From Cordia subcordata (taxonomy: Eukaryota; Streptophyta; Magnoliopsida; Boraginales; Cordiaceae), in NCBI GenBank assembly GCA_028554755.1, contig JAPTOF010000019.1, forward strand, positions 1,560,001 to 1,624,000: DNA of 64,000 nt, written 5' to 3'. Within the stretch, counting starts at the first letter, position 1; each line of letters opens with the position of its first letter. A program made the position numbers and the translations under genes. Below, one piece after another: positions 35,222-50,622 of the stretch. Below the pieces are notes generated by a model. That model did no database searches. It was not told where the DNA came from and saw only the letters and a list, made by a program, of their open reading frames with translations.

Positions 35222-36129
35222 TTCAAATTTTCATTTCAACCCGTGAAACATCGCCAGGTTTCTTTGATCAAGAAGTCCATTAGCATGGGATTCCACATAT
35301 CCTCTATCATGCACTCGTGAAGACTTGCGTTCACATCATTTTTCTGCAGTGTACCGGTAATTATGGTCAACTGTTGTTTCAGGAAGAATATATACATATG
35401 CTAAGCCCGAGTAATAAACTTGGTTCACTTGCCTGCTCAGGAAAACAATCACTAGGGGGTATTCAAACTGAAAACTAGAACTTTTTAACCGAAGAAAGAA
35501 AAGAACAAAAGCCATCATCTTTAAGCAAATCACTTTTTGTACGAAGGATGACTAAAAAATATGTAGAGAGTTTGATGTTACTCATAGATTGGTAAGTTTT
35601 TCCCCCCTTGTGATATGTGCTATTATAATTTTGATCACTAATATATGGCATTTAAAACATTCCAACAAAATGTTTAGACAAAATTTCGTCACTCTAGGCT
35701 TCTCAGGTTGTTCTCCGGAGGAGCTGGAACCCTGCAGCAAAAAGTTGAAAAGCTCTGAGATGAATGGTCGCGTCAAAATCCAGATAGCTCCTATTATTAA
35801 GCATTGGACATGGCAATGCAGAAACAAACCATTTATCATAGAGTTATGATAACAGAAAAAATAGATCACAAGTACACAACTCATATAGATCTCTAAGCTT
35901 GAAAATTCTTCGTACACTACAAGAGGATATAACTTGGAAATTATCTGATCAGCTAATCAGTATCATACCTGCCTTAGCACATGGGAAATTCTGGACCAGC
36001 TACAATTTCTCTAGCACAAAGAAACAGGAAGTTAGAACTGTAAAAGAAGATCTCAGCCTGCATTCAACACTAAGCAGTACAGATAAAATAATGATAGATC
36101 TCCATACTCAAAATATGGTTGTTTAATTT
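35222..36129. other. Spacer between the convergent patatin copy 3 and cyclophilin genes
   Basis: Holds the 3' ends of two genes that face each other. Frames at 35589-35917 have no domain. Confidence 0.5.
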
Positions 36130-39100
36130 CTAGTGAAACATTCTTGAGTAAGCCTTTTTCTCCTGATCACGCCTGTCGGCGATCTGCTCAATATTGAACA
36201 TTTGAAAAGCAATTTAGCAGTATAGTTTAATTAACAAAGAACAAAACGAAGTTGAATATTCATGCAACAGATCATATCAAACTGGAGAAACTCACAAACC
36301 TTCTTCCTTGCAGTTGCAAGCTCCTTCTTTATACCACCTGAAAGACAATATAAGACAAAAATTCTTCACTATTTTGTCCTTCATTCTAGATGAATATAAG
36401 CTTCACATTTCCTACTAAACTCACTTTAAGAACCAAAGTACATCTACAGCACTTAAGCCAAGTATTCCCATGTATTCTACAGCCTCACCAACTGAATACC
36501 AAATGATCTAACTCTAATTACTATTACTAGCATTCCTTCGCCACCCTCTTTTGACTTTCTTATCATCAATGCAGAAATTACACCTTTATGCAAACTTCCA
36601 TCATCGTATCATAGAGGCAGCAAAAGTTACTAAAATAGACTAGTAGTTCTGGCTCCCACTTTAGACAAATTAAAACCTAGGTTTAGAAATGAAATAGTAA
36701 TTACAACAATTTTCTTACTGACCATCAGACTGTACTCCTTAAATGACAAACTTACTAGGCACTAATTTTGCAAGATTTCAATCAGTAAAAGGGTAAGCTT
36801 ATTTTCAGAAACTGGTATTTTAGCTGATTTTGAACATCATAGTAAATGCTGTGCCAAAACTATACAGTGTGATGGCACTTACCATCACCAGGCTCCAACT
36901 CCAATGCTTTCTTGAAACTTTCAGCTGCTGCACCAAAATTATTAAGTGCCATGTATGCCTAAAATTAAACAAGAAAACAAAAGCGTATGTCAGCATGGCC
37001 AAATAGCACCATACATCAAGATTTGCAGTCTGTCCACAACGATGCTTCAGAGGAAGAATTACATTTAAATCACATATAGGATATTTTGTATCACGCAAAG
37101 CTTAGCTAACTGCAAGAAAGTTCTAGAAATTGTAAACCAATTACTGAAATTTAGGAGAGAATTGAGGACTAGGTGGGTTGCCTGCTTCACTTAAGATGAT
37201 ATTTTAGTAGATGCCATGATGGAGAGAAAATTTTCACAACAATGCAGAAGAGATATGAAAAGCAGGTCTAAATTCTGCATACTTCAAAATGAGTCTGCAA
37301 TGTGTGCCAACAAACTGGGCAACCTTTCATTATCAAAATAATGAACCAAGCAATAAGAAAATGCACCTACAATGGGAGTATAAGTTGTAGATAGTTAACG
37401 ATAGACTACCATCTCACGGGTGGATGGCATCAGAGGACTAATACAGAGTTTTTACCAGATCAGAGCATGCAAACCAATGAGTGGCTTCTATATTGATACA
37501 CTGATGTTGCCCCATCTGAATGCAAAATGGAACTATACCTATGAAACAGCTGTCACTCTTAAGTATCAATTGGAATCATACCAGCATAAGAGTACATAGT
37601 CCCAGAGAACATAGAACAGAAAAGAAGTTACAATGAAAATATTTCCACCACAGTAGCACAGAAGTTTTTTCTTTGTTTCAGAAGAGCTATAATTTTCTAT
37701 ACCAAAAAAAAAACATTACTGATCTCCATAATGGAATGATAATTTTCTTTTCATAGGTCTCATAGAACAAGGAACTTTATGTAGCAAAAGCTGTATTTGA
37801 TCAACAATGTATTTTAAGACCTTTACTAAAAAGTAAAAACTTTTGTTCATTTCTAGCTCTGAGAAAAGCTACAAGAGTAATTAATGTTAATATAAGGAAG
37901 CTGCTATAGAAGACATAAAATGCTATTTGGCGGCACATCAATTAGACTATTTCTCTGCTGCAAATTCAAATCTGTTCAGATAGTTTATTATCCTTGATGA
38001 CGTCGCTCTATTAAAGCCTGGACCAAAGACTTCTAAAAATGAATATCTACTATGAATAACAAAAGATATTCTGATTACTTGCACAATGCAGCAATGAGAA
38101 AGATGGCAGCAACTAAGACAATATTAGAGTGCTGCTGCTGCTGCTGTCAAGAAACCTAGTGATAAAACCAACCTGGCCTTGGCGGTAAAAAGCTTTAGGA
38201 TTATCTTCTCCATCTCGAATGGCAAAATCAGCATCCAGTAATGCTCCTTTTAGATCCCCTAGCTTCAATTTGCAGGCCTGAAGCCGGAAAATCGATTTTC
38301 ATTTTGGATAGTGAAAAGCAATGTACAAAAGACTTCGTTGTTTCCACAAATAAAAGGAGAAGCTTAGGACATTTAACTAGGGCAAATAGAAGCAAACACG
38401 ATCTTGTCTAAATATAGCTCATGATATTCTAGAAATGAAATCACTAAAAAAGTTAAAAAGACATTAATTACATTCAGAAAACCAATCCAGTAACAGAACT
38501 CGGTCAATGAACCTGGTTCAATTTTCAGCCCATCCATAAAAAAGTGTTAGGGTGCAAAAAGGTGAAAAGAACTAGAAAAATATGTTTCATACCCAAAATG
38601 ATTCTTATTTCTATATCAGGTTCCTGAATTAACTTTGTACTGTCTGCTTGCAGATGTCCCCCATGATCTGGCAAACTTTACATATAACATGGACATACAC
38701 AACTAAGCAACAAATTAAGTGATGAGAACGGTTGCAAAAGTAAAGGAACACCTGATTTACATAACTTGTACATTCAGAAAGCATATTTCTACATATAAAT
38801 ATCAGTTTGACAAGCATATACCACTGTTTGATTTGGCATCACAAGAGCCTAATATATTCAGTCTAACTAAATATACATATTGCTCACCAACTACAATGAC
38901 AATAATTTTCAGATTACAAGTCAAAGAGACCAGCCATGACGTTATGATTGCTGATATTCGAGAAGCGACAACATCCCAAAACTTAAATCATTTATGGTTG
39001 TATGAAACTCCCCAGGAGAATAAGAACTTACAGAAGTATTAGCAAACATCTGAGACTTCAGCTTTTGCAGAGTTCCACTTATCACTGCGTAAAAATGATA

Positions 39101-41077
39101 ATGCCATGAGAAGGGCAAATAGGAAGAAACTTTCGTCTGATTCTAATCATACAGTTCTTTCTTTATTTTTCAAAAAGAAAAGAAAAAAATGTAATTTGCT
39201 CACCTTCATCAATATCTTCCTTCTCCCAGCATAGATTCAAGTAGCGGTGAGCCTTAACATACTTTCTGAGAGCCATTTTATAATCACCCTTCTGCAGTGA
39301 AAATTATTGAGACAACATCAGCTTCATGTTTAATGCTTAATGAAATCCTAAGCAGGTAACTTCTAAGCATTCAAGTTCTGGAAAGTTACAAACATTACCA
39401 TCTTATAGTATCTAAAAGGGAATAGACAGTGACAATATGATGCACTTATCAGGAAAATATCCCACGTTGGTTTTCATTTCTCCAGCAACAGTAAGCATAT
39501 GTTCTAGAGAATACTGGGAAACCTTATGTGCATGAGTTCTTATGATAATGTCTTGTTACAAGCATATGCCATATAAAACAACTACCTTGTACTGTTCATT
39601 TCCAAAACCTTTGATTGAGCATATGGTAGCCATCCTATAGTATCTAAAAGGGAATAGACAGTGACAATATGATGCACTTATCAGGAAAATATCCCACGTT
39701 GGTTTTCATTTCTCCAGCAACAGTAAGCATATGTTCTAGAGAATACTGGGAAACCTTATGTGCATGAGTTCTTATGATAATGCCTTGTTACAAGCATATG
39801 CCATATAAAACAACTACCTTGTATTGTTCATTTCCAAAACCTTTGATTGAGCATATGGTAGCCATCCACCAAGCAGCTTCATTCGGTTTCACATCAAGAT
39901 CAGCTGGCCAATCAGGATACGGATCACCATCTTTGAAGAAGTTACAAGTCCCATCATCCTCACCCTCGGAAATTTCTCCACAATCTGCTATCACAACATC
40001 GGCAATGGGTCTGTCACTGTCTCCTATAGCAACATGCTCAATTGATCGGACGACCCCCAATCCTTTGATCACCTTTCCAAACACAACATGTTTCCCATCT
40101 AGATGAGAGAGTTGAGTTGTAGCGATGAAAAACTGAGATCTATTGGTATTTGGACCGGCATTCGCCATAGATAGCATCCCTTTTCTTTCATGTTTCAGTT
40201 CAAAATTCTCATCGTCAAATTGAAGGCCATAAATTGACTCTCCACTAGTTCCATTTCCACCGGATATGTCACCACCTTGTATCATAAAACCTCTGAGTAT
40301 GCGATGAAAGCAAGAACCCTGTAGCAACATTAAGCACAATTAGACAATAAGCAAATGACATTATATTATAACATGTGTCGGGTAAAGATGGTCTCGAGGT
40401 ACAACTTCATAGTTTCAAGCAACTAACAGCAGCTAGAGGCTTTAGGCTCTTTCTAAAAATTAAAGTTGTCAGGGCTACACCAGATTGTTTCATAACATTG
40501 ACATTCTTCTGGAATCGCTCAATTCAATTTTCCTTTTAATCATAAGTTACAAATATGTCCAATGTTGGTCTTTTTCCACTCAGTCGACATAATATTAAGA
40601 ACAATAAGCAGAGTAGAGCATGTAACAACACATTAACATCCATTTTTGACTGACAAACAAAATTTGGCATGATACTAAGGAACGAACTATCTACTTTTTC
40701 TTTTTCCTGTCGATCAGTACACATGCTCCTCTTTCAAAATACAAATGCAACGCTACCTACATGTTTGAGAATATCCAAAAATAATAATAAGAGAATTATA
40801 TCACGAGCACACAAAGAATTATTTCATGAGCGCGCGCGCGCACACACATGTATATATATATATATAGATCTTTGCGGAAGAGAGTGTTTAACTGGGAAAG
40901 TAAAACCTTGAAATGGAGGCGAACACCAGTGTGAGGGCTAGTACCCATTTGGCCAGTGCAGAGAGCCCTGAAGTTTTCAGCAGTTTTGGGAACAATGTGT
41001 TTGTAAAGCTCCACTACTATTCTTCCTTCAAGCTCTCCTCCTATGCTTATGTCCAAGTAGCACCTTGGGTTCACCAT
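36130..41077 (-). CDS. CYP40: CYP40 / SQUINT-type cyclophilin (peptidyl-prolyl isomerase with TPR)
   Basis: Exons from high to low coordinate: 41077-40907, 40318-39818, 39291-39204, 39084-39032, 38277-38173, 36958-36883, 36337-36300, 36183-36130. They total 1086 nt (361 aa), the same length as Arabidopsis CYP40 as I recall. The N-terminal cyclophilin domain (about residues 7-175) has [14 protein letters not shown] and LDGKHVVFG, with the Cyp40-typical His where cyclophilin A has its cyclosporin-binding Trp. The C-terminal half carries TPR repeats ([40 protein letters not shown]) and ends YSRMF-His. CYP40 is an HSP90 co-chaperone that promotes AGO1 loading and so microRNA action. Oddity: the usual NTNGSQFF reads NTNRSQFF. 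Intron 2 contains a 232-bp tandem duplication overlapping exon 2. Confidence 0.95.
39404..39867. repeat. 232-bp tandem duplication spanning the exon 2 / intron 2 border of CYP40
   Basis: Units 39404-39635 and 39636-39867 differ at only a few bases (for example TGTCTTG against TGCCTTG). Each contains about 50 bp of exon 2 end plus its GTAGTT donor and adjoining intron. The upstream copy (higher coordinates) joins the full exon; the other is an orphan exon end lying in the intron. Confidence 0.92.
40829..40866. repeat. Alternating purine-pyrimidine tract in CYP40 intron 1
   Basis: (GC)n passes directly into (AC)n, then ATG and (TA)n, an unbroken alternating run of about 38 bp. Such runs favour left-handed or cruciform DNA. 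Confidence 0.8.
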
Positions 41078-41211
41078 TTTCTTCTCTCTGCTTCTGCAAA
41101 ATGAGAACAGAAAACAAAACAAATGAAAGGGCTAAAAGCTTCTTCGGCTTCACTTTTTCAACTCACGTATAAGTTGGTGGTTTTTATGCAGTACGGAATA
41201 CTGAGATGCGT

Positions 41212-41234
41212 TGTGTGTGTGTGTGTGTGTGTTT
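41212..41234. repeat. (GT)n microsatellite upstream of CYP40
   Basis: GTGTGTGT run followed by T- and A-rich homopolymers, about 140 bp upstream of the ATG. Confidence 0.75.
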
Positions 41235-41583
41235 GTGTTTTTTTTTTTCAATTATAAAAAAAAAAAAAGAAAGACACGTAGCACGCGGGTGCATAATGCG
41301 TGAGCTGACACAGAAGGAAAATGCCAATTGGAGAAGACATTCTTAGTTTTGGACTCATTTGGCGTTGGCAGTTGGAGAGGCTCCACGACTTTTGACCCGA
41401 AGACAGCAGGAGGATTGGGCTTTAATTGTGGACAGCTGTTTTCAATAAATTACAATAATCTAATGACAAATTTTAATAATGGATATAAAATAAATAAATA
41501 GGTAATTCAGCCCGTGAATGATCATCTCTTGCAGACTTTTTTGTTTTCTTCATCCGGTTCATCAGAATTTTTGAACATAAACA
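41235..41583. other. CYP40 promoter side spacer
   Basis: Contains the reverse-orientation upstream region of CYP40; no gene was recognised. Confidence 0.4.
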
Positions 41584-41836
41584 ATGGATTAAATTACATT
41601 CACCTCTCTTATAATTTATTATAAGTACATATTATTTTTTATAATTTCAAAATAAGCACGCTATCTCTCCTGTAGTATTAAAATGTATAGTACACATGTC
41701 TAAAAAAAACATGAAACCTTTCTCAAATGTGTAGCATATATGCCGCTTAAAATGAGTATTCGTGCCTATTTTAAAACTACAGTGGGTAATAATATGCACT
41801 TATGATAAAAAGGGGCTTCAGTACAATTTATCCTAA
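41584..41836. mobile_element. MITE-like element (AGGATAAATTG family), copy 2
   Basis: Starts GGATTAAATTACA and ends TACAATTTATCCTAA. It shares the TTTATTATAAGTA, AAAATGTATAGTA, ACATGTCT and ACTTATGATA segments, in the same order, with 8395-8663. Confidence 0.6.
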
Positions 41837-42668
41837 AAAATCAAATGTTAATTTGACCTTATACACATCTTTTTTTTCTCTCTAAATAAACTGTCACTCC
41901 TATTTAATACCCATTACTTATGTGATTCGTACTTAACGTAACAGTTTCAACCACTTGCACTACTTCCTAACCCATTGCCCTAAATTACATACTTGGCCAT
42001 GCATGTTTTTCTAATTTGCTTCAAGAACATTTATGTATCCTTATTATCCTAGTTGTTAACCGTATTGAAAGTGAAATTTGACAAAAATTGATGGAGTTTA
42101 ACTTTTTAGATTAAATAAATGGACCGCTGCCAAACAACGACTACTAGACACCGGAATTAAGCATCGAAAATAAGATATTTATTGTTAATTATACTAGAGA
42201 ACCCAATATTCATGGAGGAGTTCAACTTTTGCGTGGGTTTACTTTAAGTCAAAATAATGCTAAAGATGGCAAGTTCAACTCTACTTGTTTGTCATGTATT
42301 TGCCTTAGCGCCTCATTTAAATTCGGAAAAAACTAAAGAAAACCCCAAATTTCTTACCCTGCATGGGTTCATAATTAAAATCATACCCACGATAAAATTT
42401 CAATAAATTGTCATTTTTTATCAGATAAAATTCTGGGAATTCTTTTTGGTCCGCAATTGCAATGAGAATTAAGGGCATTTTATGCGGTGTAATGAGAATT
42501 AAAGGCAGGAGATACCACAAACGGTACTTAATTTCACTAAACAATGAAGCAGTACTTGCATCATATTCGAAGTGCTCCATGCAATATTACAATGCATCAT
42601 GTTTAATCCATTCTTGATACAATATTAAAAACACCATCTACTCCATGCAACTAGCTAGACACATCTAG
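41837..42668. other. Intergenic spacer with SINE-like scrap
   Basis: Around 41930-41985 the minus strand carries GTGCAAGTGGTTGAAACTGT, like the box-A region of SINE family 1, without a clear box B. No gene before the peroxidase stop. Confidence 0.4.
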
Positions 42669-46263
<3,595 letters not shown>

Positions 46264-48182
46264 TCAACCTGCAGCTTTAGAATTTTCAATATTTGTTGCC
46301 ACAATCTTGCATATAGGGATGCTATCATTTTTACTGAGAAGCTCCAGCGCAGGATCTACCACGATGTCATGCATGAACACCTTGTCCCCGATATCTAGAT
46401 TACTCACGTCCACCTCAATCTTGGGAGGGATGTTCTCTGCGGGGCACAAATACTTCAGACTATCCCTTATCTTGTTCAGATGACCTCCTGCTTTCGCACA
46501 AGAAGGAAAAGTTAATTTACATGAAAGAATGAACAAATTTTCAGGTGATTATGATTGAGCAAGTAGATAACAACCTAATAAACCAAGGATGATTAATCTC
46601 GAAATTCCTACAACATAACTGCAATATATAGTGCTACAATCCATTTACTCGGACATTCCTACATAATGACTGTGGATCAGCGAAGCATAATTTGGAAACT
46701 TAAAACCCATTGCTCAGAACGAATTTGAGATACTAGAAGGAGTTTTCAGAAAAAACATGACTTCTAATAAAACTGAAGCACTTGAGTCAAAAGCAGAGAT
46801 GTCCAGGACCTCCAGAGGGTATATAGTAATAAATGGTTTCACAATAAGATAGATATGCCACAGGCATGAATATCTGCAATCACAGAAAAGTTAAAACAAT
46901 TGAAACATAATTAGCAAAGAAAATGGTTTCTCCAGTGGCTAGTGACAATGACGTTAGAAGGTATTCGCAACTCTGCCCATATATTTTTGGATATGTTCTT
47001 AGGACTTAATAAAGCACGTCAAGCAAAAGCATCTTCATTCGCATTTATTTACGTTCCCCCTCCTTGCCATCCCATAAGCAGCATGTATAAAATTCAGGAT
47101 TCTGTCTACCCTTTCAAATATGAAAGAAAATCTGAAGGGTGATTCTCAAGCATCAGTTCATGTATGTCATCTGAGTTCATGTATCTACATGTGTCACATA
47201 CAACAAAACAAGTATAGCGATAATTACATATAACTTTTACTCGCAAAGAGCCGTATTCTCAACTCTCCTCTCAGAAAGTGTAATCAAAAGCAATTTGCTT
47301 CTTAAATAGATGCTCCCGGAAGTTATTGAATCAACTATCCTTTTCCCTCTAGTGTATCAATCTACCCGCAATAGTGGGATTGATTTCACATTTCAAGAGC
47401 TAATAACAGCAAACAACAATTTAAATTAAAGAAAAGCAAAACACGAACCTTTGTTGAGACCAGGGCAAACATCTAAACCTTTGAAAACAAGAGGCACATC
47501 TACCTTCAACGCCTTTCCATCCTCAGCCCACACGAATACCAAATTCAGTATCTTCCCTGTTTCTTCATCCCTGTGAATCTGTAAAAAGAAAATAAAAACA
47601 AAATCACGATCATTATAACCACACACACTACAACGTGCTGAATTTATAATGACTTAATTTACTATTAGTATGAGTACAGCTCTAAGCATTTTGGAACTCA
47701 TTTAAGCATTTTGAACCTCAACGTCTTAAAAGGTACTAGACGTTATGTATACATGGAGGGATCACATTTGACTAATTGAGATGATAACTAGGACTTGCCT
47801 TAATGGGGAGGACTCTTCCGGATTCGAGCAATGTAGAAGACCCCGACCCGGCCCGAATTTGAAGAGGAAAAGTGGTGGAGCAAAAGAAAGGGAGCTCCAC
47901 GGAGTTAAGAATAGCTTTGATTTGCTTTCCTTCAGTGGTAAGGAGGCGTTTTCTGGAAACGGAGGCGACGGCGGCGATTGAGGTGGGGTCGTGGGGTTTT
48001 GTTTGGACGTAGCTTTGGGAGAACACGACGGCTGGGATGCGGCCCTGAGCTCGGTCCCTGACGGAGATCCCGTGCCCCGATACTTCTCTTGGGATTGCTT
48101 GGATTGTGTGGTACGAGCGGATGCTGGAGCTCTCCGCCGCTCTCTTAAGGCCGCCGGCGGCGGTGCGCCACCAGTTTGACAT
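46264..48182 (-). CDS. Ribosomal protein bL25 (L25/TL5/CTC family), organellar type
   Basis: Component of the large organellar ribosomal subunit, binding 5S rRNA where that is present. Exons from high to low coordinate: 48182-47799, 47578-47449, 46487-46264. They total 738 nt (245 aa). The Ser/Arg-rich N-terminus (MSNWWRTAAGGLKRAAESSS) fits a mitochondrial presequence. The body has GRIPAVVFSQ, LPIKIHRDEETGKILNLVFV, then the C-terminal beta domain (KVDVPLVFKGLDVCPGLNKG; IPPKIEVDVSNLDIGDKVFM). Intron 1 begins GCAAGT rather than GT; the frame closes only with that junction (PIK/IHRDEE), so it is a GC-AG intron. The promoter carries site II and telo-box motifs typical of ribosomal protein genes. 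Confidence 0.92.
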
Positions 48183-48212
48183 TTGGTCTCGGAGAAATGT
48201 GAGGGGGGAGTG

Positions 48213-48273
48213 TAGGGTTTTTCTGTGGGGGGTTTAAGCCTCTTGGGCTTTATGGGTTTTGTTTTCTTGGGCT
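48213..48273 (-). promoter_or_regulatory. Telo-box and two site II motifs upstream of the bL25 gene
   Basis: On the minus strand: AAACCCTA (telo-box; + strand 48213-48220) and two AGCCCA site II motifs (+ strand TGGGCT at 48244-48249 and 48268-48273), within 31-91 bp upstream of the ATG. This pairing is the known signature of plant ribosomal-protein and mitochondrial biogenesis genes, bound by TCP and telo-box factors. Confidence 0.75.
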
Positions 48274-50330
48274 TATTTGCAAACTGCGTCAATCGCTAAA
48301 AGTCCAAATGTATAGTCTGTCTTTATATGTGTAGTCAGCAGCCCAAAATACAATCTCAAGCGTATCCGCGTCCATAATTTTCTTTTTCTTTTTTGCATGA
48401 GAGATCGAGGCTAGTTACGTGGTAATCCCTTTTCAAGATGTCACATTACTTCTCTTTTGCTCCAAAGGTGCAGTGAGAGGATTGGGTCCTTGATCAAGGA
48501 TTTAGGTCTTCAAGCCTATATTAAGTAACCAATTAACAAATTTATTTGTTTTTTTGATTCACACATCTCAAACAATAATTAATTTTCCTATTGAAAACTT
48601 TCTTACCGCCCTCAAGGAGAGACTTGATGATGCTAAAGCAGGGCATAGGTCCGCCACCGTTAATATAATCTAACTAGTAATCACCCATGTCCCATGTCAT
48701 TATTTTGTGTCCGTTAAAATGCAGCTTATGATCAGATGACACGTAAAATGTATATTGCAGAATAACATCTACGTGAACCAGAGAAGAAAGCACCAGTGAT
48801 GCTGCGCTGGCAATGCAATTACGTCATGATCTCAGTCGTTGATTTTGTAATACCTTGGGCTGAGCATAGGTTGGTTGTGGCAGATTAGCCTGATAAAATT
48901 ATAATCCAGTCACCAGCCAAAAAGATCACGAAAGAAATTCTTGAAAGACATCGCCATCAATAGATACTTCTGACATGGGCTTAAATCTGGAACTGTCTCA
49001 AAATTGAATAAGAAATGAAATTAGACACCTTTGCTTTTTGTCTTCTTCCAAAAAGGCAAATTTTCTTACTTACATTCTTGGACCCTCACCCTATACTCAT
49101 AGTCAAACAACACTTTATTCCATGTCAAGCGCTTCCATTGGTAATGCGAAAAACATCACCTTACTGGAAAAGAGGCTAATAATTGTCACACAATGGCAAG
49201 ACGACAACTAGTCTCTAATCCCTTCTTGAGGTTTTAATTACATCGTTTGATGCATGTATCAGTATCTTGACCTCTGAATTACTGGTGAAGATAAAAACAT
49301 ATATAATGTTATCTATTTAATGTACAACGTTTTTCTAAATTAACATAGGCATCATCAACATCAGTGTCGAAAGATCGACCTCGTCACTAGGATAGCAACT
49401 ACTTTAGACTTGCAAAATATTATTCGACGAATCTGTGGTGTAGGAGCAGAGATGTTTGGCCAAAAAATTTGACATGTTACAGTCTCAATTGCCTGAACAA
49501 TTGTGGGGTACATGCAATGCAAACTTCTGCAGAAGACTAGAGACTATAGGTGTTAAGAAAAAGAATAATCCGGGTGGAATTATAGGGTTATGGTATCAGA
49601 ATATTCAATTTCGCCCGATGAATTTAACGTTAAAAGCTGCAATGAGCATTTTCGATGTCAAATTCATGCACGTGATGATGATGATCTTCCCCACTCCTAC
49701 CAGGTCAAATGAAAAGTCAAATAACTGAAAAGGATTGGGAAAGAGGAAAAGAGGTAGTGTAGAATAGAATCGTATAGTATAGTATAGTATATCTGAGACT
49801 AATGGGTACCTAGCTTGACCTATAACCAGCCAACGCTATCACCTAAATTAATCCGTTCGTATCAAAAAGCATTAGAGACTAGAATGGAGGTTGACCCATT
49901 TTCGTTAGGTCCCTATTCATTCATATCTGGTCCCTTGTCGCTGCTAAATCAACCTAGAGATTAGGCTCTTAATTTTAAATAATAGAAAATCAGTTACAGA
50001 CATCTTTAGTTAGAATATCAAAATAAAAAAAAAAATCTACTTTCAAATTTTAAAATTAAAACATATTCTCATAATTACTCAAATATCAAAATAAAAGAAG
50101 AATCTACTTTCAAGTTTTCGGATTAAAATATATTCTCATAATTACTCAAATCTTTAAATGAATTTCGTTTCTTGAAAAAACAAATTATTATTATGAGTTT
50201 CTACGCACAATTCTTTTTCAGAACTTGGAATACGAGGTAGAAAATGCTATTAGAATAAATTTTGAGAAAGGCACGAGGGTGCAAAAGAATATTGTAGTAA
50301 CTTATTTCCTTTCGACTTAGCATCCTATAA
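48274..50330. other. Intergenic spacer
   Basis: No supported gene; the frame at 49456-49728 has no domain. A TATAG pentamer run lies near 49770-49790. Confidence 0.5.
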
Positions 50331-50527
50331 AAAGAGAAAGAAAGAAAGAAAAGACATAATATAGCCACAGAGAGAGAGGGCAAGGTACGCGGGTTAGGTC
50401 ATCCAATCTGAGTGAGGAATGTACCCGCGGGGGCGGGCGTGGGGAGGTGGAGGGGGAGAGTATGACATTTAATGGGAAGAGTCCTGGTGCACGCAATTGC
50501 TTACCAACACACTGTGCCACTCTGCGA

Positions 50528-50622
50528 CACACACACACACGCATATATATATATATATATAATATATATATATATATTTGCTTATTCGTACTCTTTTTTT
50601 TTTTTTCCCCGCGGGGGGGGGG
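50528..50622. repeat. Compound simple repeats: (AC)n(AT)n then T-run and G-run
   Basis: (AC)n runs into about 40 bp of (AT)n, then after a short unique stretch a T run followed by CCCCGCGGGGGGGGGG and GC-rich sequence. Frames across it are not genes. Confidence 0.85.

Noticed and set aside
47762..48292. 176-codon Pro-rich frame overlapping bL25 exon 1
   Set aside because: Alternative frame of a verified exon; it runs through the promoter and past the donor.
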